A model generated the notes under the pieces. It did no database searches and was not told where the DNA came from. It was given only the letters and a program-made list of their open reading frames with translations. The translations under genes were made by a program, and so were the position numbers. Below are positions 1-7,886 of a DNA stretch of 58,802 nt, piece by piece; position 1 is the stretch's first letter, and each line of letters begins with the position of its first letter. Source of the stretch: an uncultured Collinsella sp. (GTDB lineage: Bacteria > Actinomycetota > Coriobacteriia > Coriobacteriales > Coriobacteriaceae); NCBI GenBank assembly GCA_902479095.1, contig CABSNL010000005.1:1-58802 (forward strand), read 5' to 3'.

Positions 1-183
1 GTCGACGACGACGAGCGTGCCGGCGGGCGCGGAGGCGAACAGCGCGTCGAGCTCGGCCTCCCTGTTGCGGACGGGGGCGCTGGCCAGCACCCCCCCGTCG
101 CGGTCGATCAGGCAGGCCCAGTGCGACGACTTGCCGACGTCCAGGCCGAGCACGGCCGCGGGTCTGGTGGATGGCGCTTTCAC
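1..183 (-). pseudogene. IS110-family transposase, N-terminal fragment, cut by window start
   Basis: Reading down from a GTG at 181-183 gives 61 codons including VLGLDVGKSSHWA and later TLVVVD. This is the start of the DEDD RuvC-like domain of IS110/IS1111 transposases; the first catalytic Asp is in LDVGK. A GGAAGGA ribosome-binding site precedes the GTG. The frame runs off the window edge, so the element may be intact beyond it. These transposases work with a structured bridge RNA from the element's non-coding end. Confidence 0.85.
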
Positions 184-432
184 GGTGGTATCCTTCCGGT
201 AGTCGTTCGACCGGATGGCCTCCCCCTCGGCACTCACATTACCAGCCGCGGCGCCTGCCCGGCACTTTCCTATCAGCCGTCGGGGGCGGCGCGTCCCGCG
301 CCGGCAGCACCCAACAGGCCCTCTCGGGGGCAGGGACGTTCGGCCGTGCGCGGGCGCCCGGTCGGCGGCCCGTTCTGGGCGCGCCTCAATCGTAGCCCGA
401 GACGGTCCCGGGCTGACAATTTCGACTGTAAT

Positions 433-615
433 GTCGACGACGACGAGCGTGCCGGCGGGCGCGGAGGCGAACAGCGCGTCGAGCTCGGCCTCCCTGTTGC
501 GGACGGGGGCGCTGGCCAGCACCCCCCCGTCGCGGTCGATCAGGCAGGCCCAGTGCGACGACTTGCCGACGTCCAGGCCGAGCACGGCCGCGGGTCTGGT
601 GGATGGCGCTTTCAC
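433..615 (-). pseudogene. IS110-family transposase, truncated second copy
   Basis: This is an identical copy of the 61-codon N-terminal fragment, starting at GTG 613-615. After codon 61 (GAC, 433-435) the frame enters the upstream region of the first copy instead of the rest of the DEDD domain. It stays open but encodes nothing transposase-like. As assembled, this copy cannot make a working recombinase. Confidence 0.85.
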
Positions 616-865
616 GGTGGTATCCTTCCGGTAGTCGTTCGACCGGATGGCCTCCCCCTCGGCACTCACATTACCAGCCGCGGCGCCTGCCCGGCACTTT
701 CCTATCAGCCGTCGGGGGCGGCGCGTCCCGCGCCGGCAGCACCCAACAGGCCCTCTCGGGGGCAGGGACGTTCGGCCGTGCGCGGGCGCCCGGTCGGCGG
801 CCCGTTCTGGGCGCGCCTCAATCGTAGCCCGAGACGGTCCCGGGCTGACAATTTCGACTGTAATG
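616..865 (-). mobile_element. IS110 left end, possible bridge-RNA region
   Basis: About 250 non-coding bases separate the transposase start from the point near 865 where element sequence stops and a genomic palindrome begins. The minus strand contains a clear AGCCCG/CGGGCT stem-loop near the terminus and several GC-rich inverted repeats. In the IS110 family the non-coding end next to the recombinase gene encodes the bridge RNA that pairs with target and donor DNA. Position and length fit; the RNA itself is inferred. Confidence 0.5.
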
Positions 866-935
866 GACGTTCTTAAACGACTAGTCAAACAAGAACGTCC
901 CCGGTGACTAGCCATTTAAGAACGTCCCCAAGTGC
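866..935. repeat. REP-like palindromic repeats
   Basis: Three partial copies of the dispersed motif GACGTTCTTAAACGACTAGT and its reverse complement lie head to tail. The first is interrupted by the IS110 end: elsewhere in the window the motif starts with GGGG, here only its last G remains. The stretch 936-1008 shows nothing recognisable. Confidence 0.8.
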
Positions 936-1008
936 CGCATCCGGAGCGGGGCAACGCCGCGGGTAGAGGACGGACAGCGAGCGACGTCCAGAGCGAACAA
1001 GTTGGCAT

Positions 1009-1051
1009 GAAAAAGGCGAGGCATTGACCTTCTGGTCATGCCTCGCCTTTT
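1009..1051 (-). terminator. Intrinsic terminator after pyrE
   Basis: A perfect GGCGAGGCAT stem with an inner TGACC/GGTCA pair is flanked by A and T runs on both sides, so it can stop transcription in either direction. It lies 70 bases past the pyrE stop. Confidence 0.85.
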
Positions 1052-1120
1052 GAATGACAAATTGTCGCCCTGGGCGGCGCGCAGCGTCGGCCGGTTACGG
1101 CGTTTGGTAAAACGCCGTAA

Positions 1121-1804
1121 CTACTCTCGGGCTCCGTACTGCTCGTAGTAAGCGTCGATGGCGGCCTTGAGCTCGTCGTCGATGACGACCTTACCGTCAA
1201 TCTCGTGGTTGTAGAGGGTCTCGACGACCTCGGCCATGGAGACGATGCTCGCGACGGGGAAACCGTACTTGGCCTCGATCTCCTTCTGCGCGGTGGTCAC
1301 ACCGCCCTTGCCGACCTCCATGCGGTTGAGGGACACGATCAGGCCCTTGATCTCGACATCGGCAGCAGCCTTGACCTTGGGATAGGTCTCGTCGATGGAC
1401 TTGCCGCTGGTGGTAACGTCCTCGACCATGACCACACGGTCGCCGTCCTTGGGCTCATAACCCAGCAGGTTGCCCTTATCGGCACCGTGGTCCTTGGCCT
1501 CCTTGCGGTCGCAGCAGTACTTGACCTCCTTGCCGTACAGCTCGTGGTAGGCAATTGCGGTCACGACGGCCAGCGGAATACCCTTGTAGGCCGGTCCAAA
1601 CAGCACATCAAAGTCGTCGCCAAAGTTATCGTGGATGGCCTGGGCGTAATACTCGCCCAGCTTCTTGAGCTGATAGCCCGTCACGTAAGCGCCGGCGTTC
1701 ATAAAGAACGGGGACTGACGGCCGCTCTTGAGCGTAAAGCTGCCGAACTTAAGGACGTCGGACTCGACCATAAACTTGATGAACTCTTGCTTGTAAGCCT
1801 CCAT
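1121..1804 (-). CDS. pyrE: Orotate phosphoribosyltransferase
   Basis: The 227-residue cytosolic enzyme transfers phosphoribose from PRPP to orotate, giving OMP in UMP synthesis. The PRPP-binding loop VVMVEDVTTSGKS is at about residues 124-136, and FGSFTLKSGR near residue 20 is typical of bacterial PyrE. The frame is open further upstream, but I start at ATG 1802-1804 because GAGAGGAG lies just before it and the extension (to 1960) has no family similarity. No other pyr gene is adjacent. The gene is divergent from the Mg2+ ATPase locus and shares an intergenic region holding a palindromic TTGACATGTCAA. Confidence 0.95.
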   Translation of the reverse strand: MEAYKQEFIKFMVESDVLKFGSFTLKSGRQSPFFMNAGAYVTGYQLKKLGEYYAQAIHDNFGDDFDVLFGPAYKGIPLAVVTAIAYHELYGKEVKYCCDRKEAKDHGADKGNLLGYEPKDGDRVVMVEDVTTSGKSIDETYPKVKAAADVEIKGLIVSLNRMEVGKGGVTTAQKEIEAKYGFPVASIVSMAEVVETLYNHEIDGKVVIDDELKAAIDAYYEQYGARE

Positions 1805-1931
1805 GCGGGCTCCTCTCGTAATCGCGTACGTGCCTTCCAGTTTAGCGCAGGCGAAGCGTCGATGCGGGCGCGCTTTGGGGCCACGGCATTCTGTAAAGGC
1901 TTTGTCAGGGGGGAATGGTTTTCCGAACAAT

Positions 1932-1964
1932 GGGGTTGACATGTCAAACCCCCTCATCAAGAAT
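1932..1964 (+). promoter_or_regulatory. Palindromic operator/promoter candidate in the pyrE-Mg ATPase divergent region
   Basis: TTGACATGTCAA (1936-1947) is a perfect palindrome inside GGGGTT...AACCCC. Its first six bases match a -35 box, with AAGAAT 17 bases downstream as a weak -10 pointing toward the ATPase locus. The regulator is unknown. Confidence 0.4.
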
Positions 1965-2031
1965 ACGGGCGGATTAAAAAGGGGTACGAGATACCCAAAG
2001 CGCGCTGCGCTCAGCCTTTAGGAGGTGTGCC

Positions 2032-2103
2032 ATGGAAGGCAGTCCTAGTCGAAAAACCTGCATGTCGCCCTCGGCACGCCGCGAGGACTCCGCACACGCA
2101 TAA
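2032..2103 (+). CDS. Possible 23-residue leader peptide upstream of the Mg2+ ATPase
   Basis: An ATG at 2032 follows TTTAGGAGG at 7-base spacing, a much stronger ribosome-binding site than chance suggests. The reading frame encodes 23 residues with Pro, Ser and Arg enrichment and ends with TAA at 2101-2103, 139 bases before the ATPase start. In Salmonella and E. coli the mgtA leader carries a short ORF (mgtL) whose translation tunes mgtA expression; this one has the same place but no sequence similarity I can see. It may equally be a chance ORF. Confidence 0.4.
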   Translation: MEGSPSRKTCMSPSARREDSAHA

Positions 2104-2242
2104 ACGCCACCGGCAGATCGCCAAAACCACCGCAAAGGCGCGCTGCACCCTTTGTGGGCTCAAGAGCTTGACGTGAGCGACATCTAGGTTTTTTGAAGCA
2201 AATACGACACGTACGCTAACTCCCCTCAACAAGGAGGACCCT

Positions 2243-5011
2243 ATGCTGATGCTCAAAACCGTCACGGTACTCGAAGCCATCTCCAAGCGCCGCCGCACGG
2301 CGCGCCCTGCCGCTCATACCGGCCTGTCCAAGAACACCATATTCGCCGCCACCCATAGTGCCGAGGACGCCCTCGTACTGCTTGACGCCACGGCAAACGG
2401 CCTCACCGTCGAGCAGGCAACTGAGCGCCTGAACGCCGTCGGCCCCAACACCATCGAGGCAACGACCAAAACGCTCGCCCGCCGCATCGCCGACGCGTTC
2501 ATCGATCCCTTCGCCGGCATCCTCGCCGCGCTCGCACTGGTCTCGCTCTACATCGACGTGCTCGCCGTGCCCGAACCGCAGCGCGACCCCTCCACGGTCA
2601 TCGTCATCGGCACCATGCTGCTGGTATCGGGCGGCATGAAGTTTATCCAGGAAGCCCGCAGCGGCAATGCGGCCGAGGCCCTCAAGGACCTGGTCTCCAA
2701 CACTTGCACCGCCCTGCGCGACGGCGAGCGCATCGAGATCCCCTTCGACGAGCTCGTCCCCGGCGATGTAATCCGTCTCTCTGCCGGCGATATGGTGCCG
2801 GCAGATGCCCGCATCATCACCGCGCGCGACCTGTTTGTGATCGAGTCCGCACTCACCGGCGAGAGCGAGGCCGTCGAGAAGACCACCGCCGTCACCGTCG
2901 TCGAGGGCACCGACGGCTCCGCACTGCCACTCTCTGCCCGCAAGAACATCGTCTTTACCGGCACCTCCGTGCAAAACGGCGCCGCCATGGCGCTTGTCGT
3001 TGCCACCGGCTCGGACACCTACCTGGGCGGCATCGCCAAGATGCTCAACGGGCGCGGCGAAAAAAGCGCGTTTGACCGCGGCGTCTCGAGCGTCTCCATG
3101 CTGCTGGTGCGCCTGATGCTCGTTATGGCGCCGGCCGTCTTTGCCATCAACGCCGCCACCAAGGGCAACGTCATCGACGCGCTGCTGTTCGCCACGAGCG
3201 TGGCCGTGGGCATCACGCCGCAGATGCTTCCCGTCATCGTGACCACGAGCCTGTCGCAGGGCGCCAAGGACCTCGCCCGTCGCCAGGTTATCGTCAAGGA
3301 GCTGCCGGCGATTCAAAACCTCGGAGCGATGGACGTCCTGTGCTGCGACAAGACCGGCACCCTCACCGAAGACCGCATCGTGCTCGAGCGCTATCTCAGC
3401 ACCGACGGCAACGAAGACGCACGCGTGCTGCGCCATGCATTTTTGAATAGCTTCTTCCAGACCGGCCTCAAAAACCTTATCGACCTGGCCGTAATCGACC
3501 GTGCCGATGTGACGCCCTCGACCGTCGTGCCCGATTCTATGCTGGGCCAGAGTCTGCGCGACCGCTATACCAAGGTCGACGAGGTTCCCTTCGATTTCTC
3601 GCGCCGTCGCCTGAGCGTAGTTGTCGCCGACGCCCAAGGCAAAACCCAGATGGTTACCAAGGGCGCTGCCGAGGAAATGCTCGAGATCTGCTCCTTTGTC
3701 GAGATCGATGGCATCGCTCAGCCGCTCACCGACGAGAAGCTCGCCCAGATTCGCAAGCAGATCGCCGGACTTAACGCCGAGGGCCTACGCGTAATTGCCG
3801 TGGCGCAGAAGACCAATCCGCGCTGCGTGGGCGAGTTTGGCATCGCCGACGAGTGCGACATGGTGCTGATGGGCTTTTTGGCCTTCCTCGATCCGCCCAA
3901 AGCAAGTGCCGCGGGCGCCGTCGCCACCCTCGAGGCCAAGGGCGTGGCGGTCAAGGTCCTAACCGGCGACAACGACCGCGTCGCCGCCACCGTCTGCGAG
4001 CAGATTGGTATCGATGCGAGCAACGTCTTGCTCGGCTCCGAGATCGATGCGCTCGATGACGCCGAACTTGCCGAGCGCGCCGAGAAAACCCACCTCTTCG
4101 CCAAGCTCTCGCCGCTGCAGAAGGCGCGCCTGGTACGTGTCATGCGCGAGATGCTCGGCCACACCGTGGGCTTTATGGGCGACGGCATTAACGACGCCGC
4201 CGCCATGCGTGCGAGCGATTGCGGCATCTCGGTCGATTCGGCCGTCGATATTGCCAAGGAATCCGCCGATATCATCTTGCTTCAGAAGGACCTGGGTGTG
4301 CTCGAGCGCGGCACCATCGAAGGCCGCCGCACTTACGGCAACCTGCTCAAGTACCTCAAGACCACGGTGAGCTCCAACTTTGGCAATGTGCTGTCCGTGA
4401 CCGTCGCGAGCCTGTTCTTGCCGTTTTTGCCCATGAGCGCCCTGCAGCTGGTTCTGCTGTCGCTGGTCTACGAGATCGTGTGCATCGCACTGCCGTGGGA
4501 CACCGTCGATGACGCCTGGACTGCCCGCCCGCGTGCCTGGGACGCCGCGTCCATCAAGGGCTTTATGCTCGAGCTGGGCCCCGTGAGCTCGCTGTTTGAC
4601 ATCGTGACCTTCGCCGCGCTCTTCTTTGTCGTGTGCCCCGCCGCCGTGGACGCAAGCTGGTCCGAGCTTGCCGCCGCGGGCGACGTCGCGGGTATGACGA
4701 CCTTTGCTGCGCTCTTCCAGAGCGGCTGGTTTGTCGAGTCCATGTGGTCGCAGACACTCGTGGTCCACATGTTGCGCTCCCCGCATCTGCCGAGCCCGCG
4801 CGACCACGCCGCGCCCGCATTGTGCGTTCTTACCGTGCTGGGCCTGGCGCTCGTCACCTGGCTGCCGGCAAGCCCCATCGCCGATGTGCTCGGCCTCATG
4901 CCGCTGCCCACGAGCTTTTTTGGGCTGCTCATTGGCATCGTTACCGCCTATATCGCGCTCACCCAGCTGGCAAAGTGCCGCTACATTGCCCGCCACGGCG
5001 AGCTGCTGTAG
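2243..5011 (+). CDS. P-type Mg2+-translocating ATPase (MgtA/MgtB-like)
   Basis: This 922-residue membrane protein is of usual length for P3B ATPases that import Mg2+ using ATP. Visible landmarks are TGES (residues 205-208, actuator), the phosphorylation motif DKTGTLT (369-375, Asp369 the acceptor) and GDGIND (646-651, hinge). Hydrophobic segments near residues 88-130 and 285-330, and a C-terminal group of about six, fit the fold. The N-terminal tail and the sequence around GITPQMLPVIVTTSLSQGA resemble MgtA rather than Ca2+ pumps. AAGGAGG lies 7 bases before the ATG. It has a ~280-base leader with a possible small ORF and converges on the next gene. Confidence 0.9.
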   Translation: MLMLKTVTVLEAISKRRRTARPAAHTGLSKNTIFAATHSAEDALVLLDATANGLTVEQATERLNAVGPNTIEATTKTLARRIADAFIDPFAGILAALALVSLYIDVLAVPEPQRDPSTVIVIGTMLLVSGGMKFIQEARSGNAAEALKDLVSNTCTALRDGERIEIPFDELVPGDVIRLSAGDMVPADARIITARDLFVIESALTGESEAVEKTTAVTVVEGTDGSALPLSARKNIVFTGTSVQNGAAMALVVATGSDTYLGGIAKMLNGRGEKSAFDRGVSSVSMLLVRLMLVMAPAVFAINAATKGNVIDALLFATSVAVGITPQMLPVIVTTSLSQGAKDLARRQVIVKELPAIQNLGAMDVLCCDKTGTLTEDRIVLERYLSTDGNEDARVLRHAFLNSFFQTGLKNLIDLAVIDRADVTPSTVVPDSMLGQSLRDRYTKVDEVPFDFSRRRLSVVVADAQGKTQMVTKGAAEEMLEICSFVEIDGIAQPLTDEKLAQIRKQIAGLNAEGLRVIAVAQKTNPRCVGEFGIADECDMVLMGFLAFLDPPKASAAGAVATLEAKGVAVKVLTGDNDRVAATVCEQIGIDASNVLLGSEIDALDDAELAERAEKTHLFAKLSPLQKARLVRVMREMLGHTVGFMGDGINDAAAMRASDCGISVDSAVDIAKESADIILLQKDLGVLERGTIEGRRTYGNLLKYLKTTVSSNFGNVLSVTVASLFLPFLPMSALQLVLLSLVYEIVCIALPWDTVDDAWTARPRAWDAASIKGFMLELGPVSSLFDIVTFAALFFVVCPAAVDASWSELAAAGDVAGMTTFAALFQSGWFVESMWSQTLVVHMLRSPHLPSPRDHAAPALCVLTVLGLALVTWLPASPIADVLGLMPLPTSFFGLLIGIVTAYIALTQLAKCRYIARHGELL

Positions 5012-5115
5012 CAAGTAGACGGAAAACACCCTGCCAGCTGCCGTTGCCACTACCACAGCTGCCAACGCCGCTGCCGCTGCCTCTGCCGCCGCCGCAGTCT
5101 ATCCCCCCAGCAGTT

Positions 5116-5174
5116 GCGGTGAAATAGTCCCTGTTTAAAGCCCCGTGACTTTAATTTAGGGACTATTCCACCGC
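5116..5174. repeat. Intergenic palindrome with 17-bp arms
   Basis: GCGGTGAAATAGTCCCT (5116-5132) pairs with 5158-5174 with one mismatch across a 25-base loop. It lies between convergent genes and may act as a terminator, though no long T run follows. The preceding bases 5034-5100 are a low-complexity CTGCCGCTGCC-type run. Confidence 0.7.
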
Positions 5175-5192
5175 GACTTATTGGGAGATTAG

Positions 5193-6737
5193 CTAGTCCT
5201 TGGGTGTCCAGGACCAGAAGAAGTTGATGAGGGCCACGCGCGAGGCGGTGCCGGTCTTTTTGTTGATCGAGGAAATGTGACGATAGAGCGTGGAGCGCGA
5301 AAGGAAAAGCGTTGTGGCGATGTCCTGAACGCTCTGGTCCGAAACGACCAAGACCTCAAGAATATCGCGCTCGCGCCTTGTAAGCCCAAAGGTGACGACG
5401 AAGGCATCGAGGCGTTCATCGGACGTGAGCTCCGCTGCCTCCACGGGCTCGGGGTCGGAGCATGTGGGCGCAAGATCCCCACCAAGATCGTCGGTGGCAA
5501 GCGGCAGGCCATCCTGCATCACGGCATCATCGGCTCGTTGCCCCAACTGCCCCAGCAGCGTAATCGCAATGCCCACAAACATCACGAGCGCCGCACCGAC
5601 CGCAGCCAGCACGTTTTGACTCGAGATGATCGCCACCGCCGGCACCGTCACGAGCATCGAGCACACGTTGTTGACGACGCGACCCATGCACGGCCAAAAA
5701 TATGACCAGCGCGCATAGAGCGAGACGGCGGCATATTTTGTGGTAAAGAACACCACGAAAAAGCCCGAGCCCAGATAAAAGATGATCGTGGCAGCAAGCT
5801 CGTTGCCGCCATTGCCATCGACGATGAGCACAAAGAACGAAAGCGTGGACAGTATGGCGGCACATGTCATGCCGATATTCATATACGAGCGGCCGTGCAG
5901 GTCAAATAGTGCGCCAGCGACCAACGAGCTCACGACAAGCAGCAGGCGCGGCCAATCGCCCAAATCGACGGCTCCGACAGCATGCAAGGTCGTGAAGCCC
6001 GCGTTGAGAGCGGCGAATACGCTGGAAAGATACGCCGTCGCCACGGTCAGGCGAACTACGGCGCGACGGAATGCCGCCTTTGCCTCGGGATCGTCATGCC
6101 ACTTGGCGCCATATTCCAGAGCATCTACCGAAAGCCCGGCAGCACTGGGTTCAAAGTTGGGGTCGGACTCGTCGCGCAGCTTGGCGCGTCGGGCACCGTG
6201 GAGCAACGCCACCTGCGCGATCGCACAGACGACCAGCACAGCCTGCTGAGGAATACCGACAGGCATCACCATGTGGTTGATCACCTGTACCAGAACGCCC
6301 ATGGCATAGGAAAGTGCGGCGGCGCGCGCCAGGCAGGGCGTCTGCGCAAAACGCCGCGCAAGATTGGCATGGGCGGTCGATCCGCAATAGCCCAGGGCGC
6401 AGCACGCCACCAGGCCGCCGGCAATTACTACCTCAAACCGCACTGCCGTAATCATCAGCAGCAACGCCGATACCAACAGCACGCCTGTAATATCGCTCGT
6501 CGCATCGATCGTCTGGGGAAGGCGATAGTACAGAAATGGGCGCACGAAAAAGCCAATCACGCTCGCGCCGACAACGATGCTCTCGTAGATGACGACCTCA
6601 CTCGATGGCACGAACTCGGCTATGCGCACATCAAAGAGATACTCGCACGCCAAAAACGTGAAGAAGAACAGCGCCAGGCATATAATCTCCCGAATGCCCC
6701 GACGCAGATATGCGGTTGTGTCTCCCATGCCCCTCAT
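5193..6737 (-). CDS. Membrane-anchored LuxR-family transcriptional regulator
   Basis: The 514-residue protein begins with about twelve hydrophobic segments (to about residue 400) and ends with a LuxR-type helix-turn-helix at about 448-505 (LTRRERDILEVL...SRSTLYRHISSINKKTG). This layout, a transporter-like membrane domain fused to a GerE-type DNA-binding domain, is expanded in Coriobacteriia. The membrane part presumably senses a ligand or membrane state. I chose ATG 6735-6737; an upstream TTG at 6758 lacks a ribosome-binding site and a second ATG at 6728 is possible. No target gene is evident; neighbours are a convergent ATPase and a divergent zinc-ribbon operon. Confidence 0.85.
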   Translation of the reverse strand: MRGMGDTTAYLRRGIREIICLALFFFTFLACEYLFDVRIAEFVPSSEVVIYESIVVGASVIGFFVRPFLYYRLPQTIDATSDITGVLLVSALLLMITAVRFEVVIAGGLVACCALGYCGSTAHANLARRFAQTPCLARAAALSYAMGVLVQVINHMVMPVGIPQQAVLVVCAIAQVALLHGARRAKLRDESDPNFEPSAAGLSVDALEYGAKWHDDPEAKAAFRRAVVRLTVATAYLSSVFAALNAGFTTLHAVGAVDLGDWPRLLLVVSSLVAGALFDLHGRSYMNIGMTCAAILSTLSFFVLIVDGNGGNELAATIIFYLGSGFFVVFFTTKYAAVSLYARWSYFWPCMGRVVNNVCSMLVTVPAVAIISSQNVLAAVGAALVMFVGIAITLLGQLGQRADDAVMQDGLPLATDDLGGDLAPTCSDPEPVEAAELTSDERLDAFVVTFGLTRRERDILEVLVVSDQSVQDIATTLFLSRSTLYRHISSINKKTGTASRVALINFFWSWTPKD

Positions 6738-6919
6738 GATTAACCCCCGGCCGCTCAATTGTCTGGAATTCCATTTTAATAAAGAACCAGTCTCAATATC
6801 GAAGCCAGGCTCGAAATGTTGCCAATTCGACCCCAGCCGTCCACATCACGCCGCGATTTTGAGCCGCATGGACCAGAAGGGACGCGCGCGATCTCTAGCT
6901 CGGCCAGGAGTGTCTCCAA

Positions 6920-7015
6920 CTACCACTCATTTAAGTACGTCCCCAATGAGTGGCCGAAGAGTGTCCCCCGCGACTAGTCGTTTAAGAACGTCCCCAATGA
7001 CTAGTCAAAAATGGG
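6920..7015. repeat. REP-like palindromic repeats
   Basis: Copies of the dispersed motif in reverse orientation (TTTAAGTACGTCCCCAATGA at 6929 and TCGTTTAAGAACGTCCCC at 6977) are separated by a diverged AGTGTCCCC unit and flanked by ACTAGTC. The rest of the 6738-7124 gap shows no gene; the promoter of the following operon should lie in its last 100 bases. Confidence 0.8.
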
Positions 7016-7124
7016 CCATGTGTCCCAGTTGTGGAGACTCCTTGAGCCGTCTGGGTATCGCGAAGAATCGCACACTCCCCCATCATCAAAAGTGACACAC
7101 GCTACCTGTTGATGGGAGGCAGCC

Positions 7125-7862
7125 ATGGGCTTCTTTGACAAGATGTTCGAGAAGAAAGAGTGCGCGATTTGCGGTACCGAGCTGGGACTTCTAGGTAAGA
7201 CAAAAATCAATGAAGGCTACCTGTGCAAAGAGTGCGCCGGCAAGCTCTCCCCCTACTTTCACGGCTATCGCTCCAGCACCGCGGACGATATCCGTGAGCA
7301 ACTCGCCTACCGCGAGGCCAACGCCGAGCGCCTGTCTTCGTTCAACCCCACGCGCACGCTTTCTGCCGGGCGCACCAATATTATGCTCGATGAAGACGCG
7401 GGCCTGCTGATCATCACTTCGCAGAGCCGCTGGCGCGACGCCAATCCCGACATCATCGAGTTCTCGCAGGTACTCGGCTGCGATATGGATATCGACGAGC
7501 AACGCACCGAGATCTATCGCGAGACCAAGGACGGCGAGCGCGAGAGCTACAACCCGCCGCGCTACGACCTGGATTACGACTTTAATCTGACCATCCACGT
7601 CAACACGCCGTACTTTACCGAGATCAACCTGCGCGTGAACGACTCCACCATCGATCAGCGCGGCTCCATCGAATACCGCGAGGCCAAGCGCCAGGCAACC
7701 GAGGTCCGCGATGCGCTGGTGCAGCTGCGCCAGGAGACGCGCGACAGCGTCGTGGCCGCCAAGGCCCCCAAGACCGCGGTGACCTGCCCCTTCTGCGGAG
7801 CCACCACCATTCCCGATGCCAGCGGGCGCTGCGAATACTGCGGCGGCGCCATCGGCGCATAG
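7125..7862 (+). CDS. DUF4428-type zinc-ribbon protein
   Basis: The 245-residue soluble protein has an N-terminal zinc ribbon (Cys13, Cys16, Cys34, Cys37) in the DUF4428 style, a middle domain of mixed alpha/beta character, and a second C-terminal ribbon (Cys221, Cys224, Cys236, Cys239). GGGAGG precedes the ATG. It is the first of three closely spaced genes in which every product carries zinc ribbons, the last an SPFH protein. Function is unknown; context suggests a membrane-associated scaffold or stress module. Confidence 0.8.
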   Translation: MGFFDKMFEKKECAICGTELGLLGKTKINEGYLCKECAGKLSPYFHGYRSSTADDIREQLAYREANAERLSSFNPTRTLSAGRTNIMLDEDAGLLIITSQSRWRDANPDIIEFSQVLGCDMDIDEQRTEIYRETKDGERESYNPPRYDLDYDFNLTIHVNTPYFTEINLRVNDSTIDQRGSIEYREAKRQATEVRDALVQLRQETRDSVVAAKAPKTAVTCPFCGATTIPDASGRCEYCGGAIGA

Positions 7863-7886
7863 CCCCCGGCACGGAAAGGACCGATC

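Larger units (their letters stand above)
1..865. repeat. Exact 432-bp tandem duplication
   Basis: Bases 1-433 recur without visible change at 433-865, then diverge at 866. The unit holds the first 61 codons of an IS110-type transposase plus about 249 bases upstream of it, all on the minus strand. The window starts exactly on a unit boundary, which suggests a loop in the assembly graph or a collapsed array rather than a simple biological duplication. A real partial tandem duplication cannot be excluded from the sequence alone. Confidence 0.95.

Noticed and set aside
121..876. Plus-strand frame spanning the tandem repeat
   Set aside because: It simply repeats the same translation twice across the 432-bp duplication, and the real coding signal is the IS110 transposase on the minus strand.
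1985..2242. M-box Mg2+ riboswitch in the P-type ATPase leader
   Set aside because: I could not find the conserved GUUAGGUGAGGCUCCU or GCUGCUGCCC segments.
5034..5100. Pro/Ala-rich small protein in the CTGCCGCTGCC run
   Set aside because: It is a low-complexity tract past the ATPase stop with no start codon, ribosome-binding site or conserved frame.
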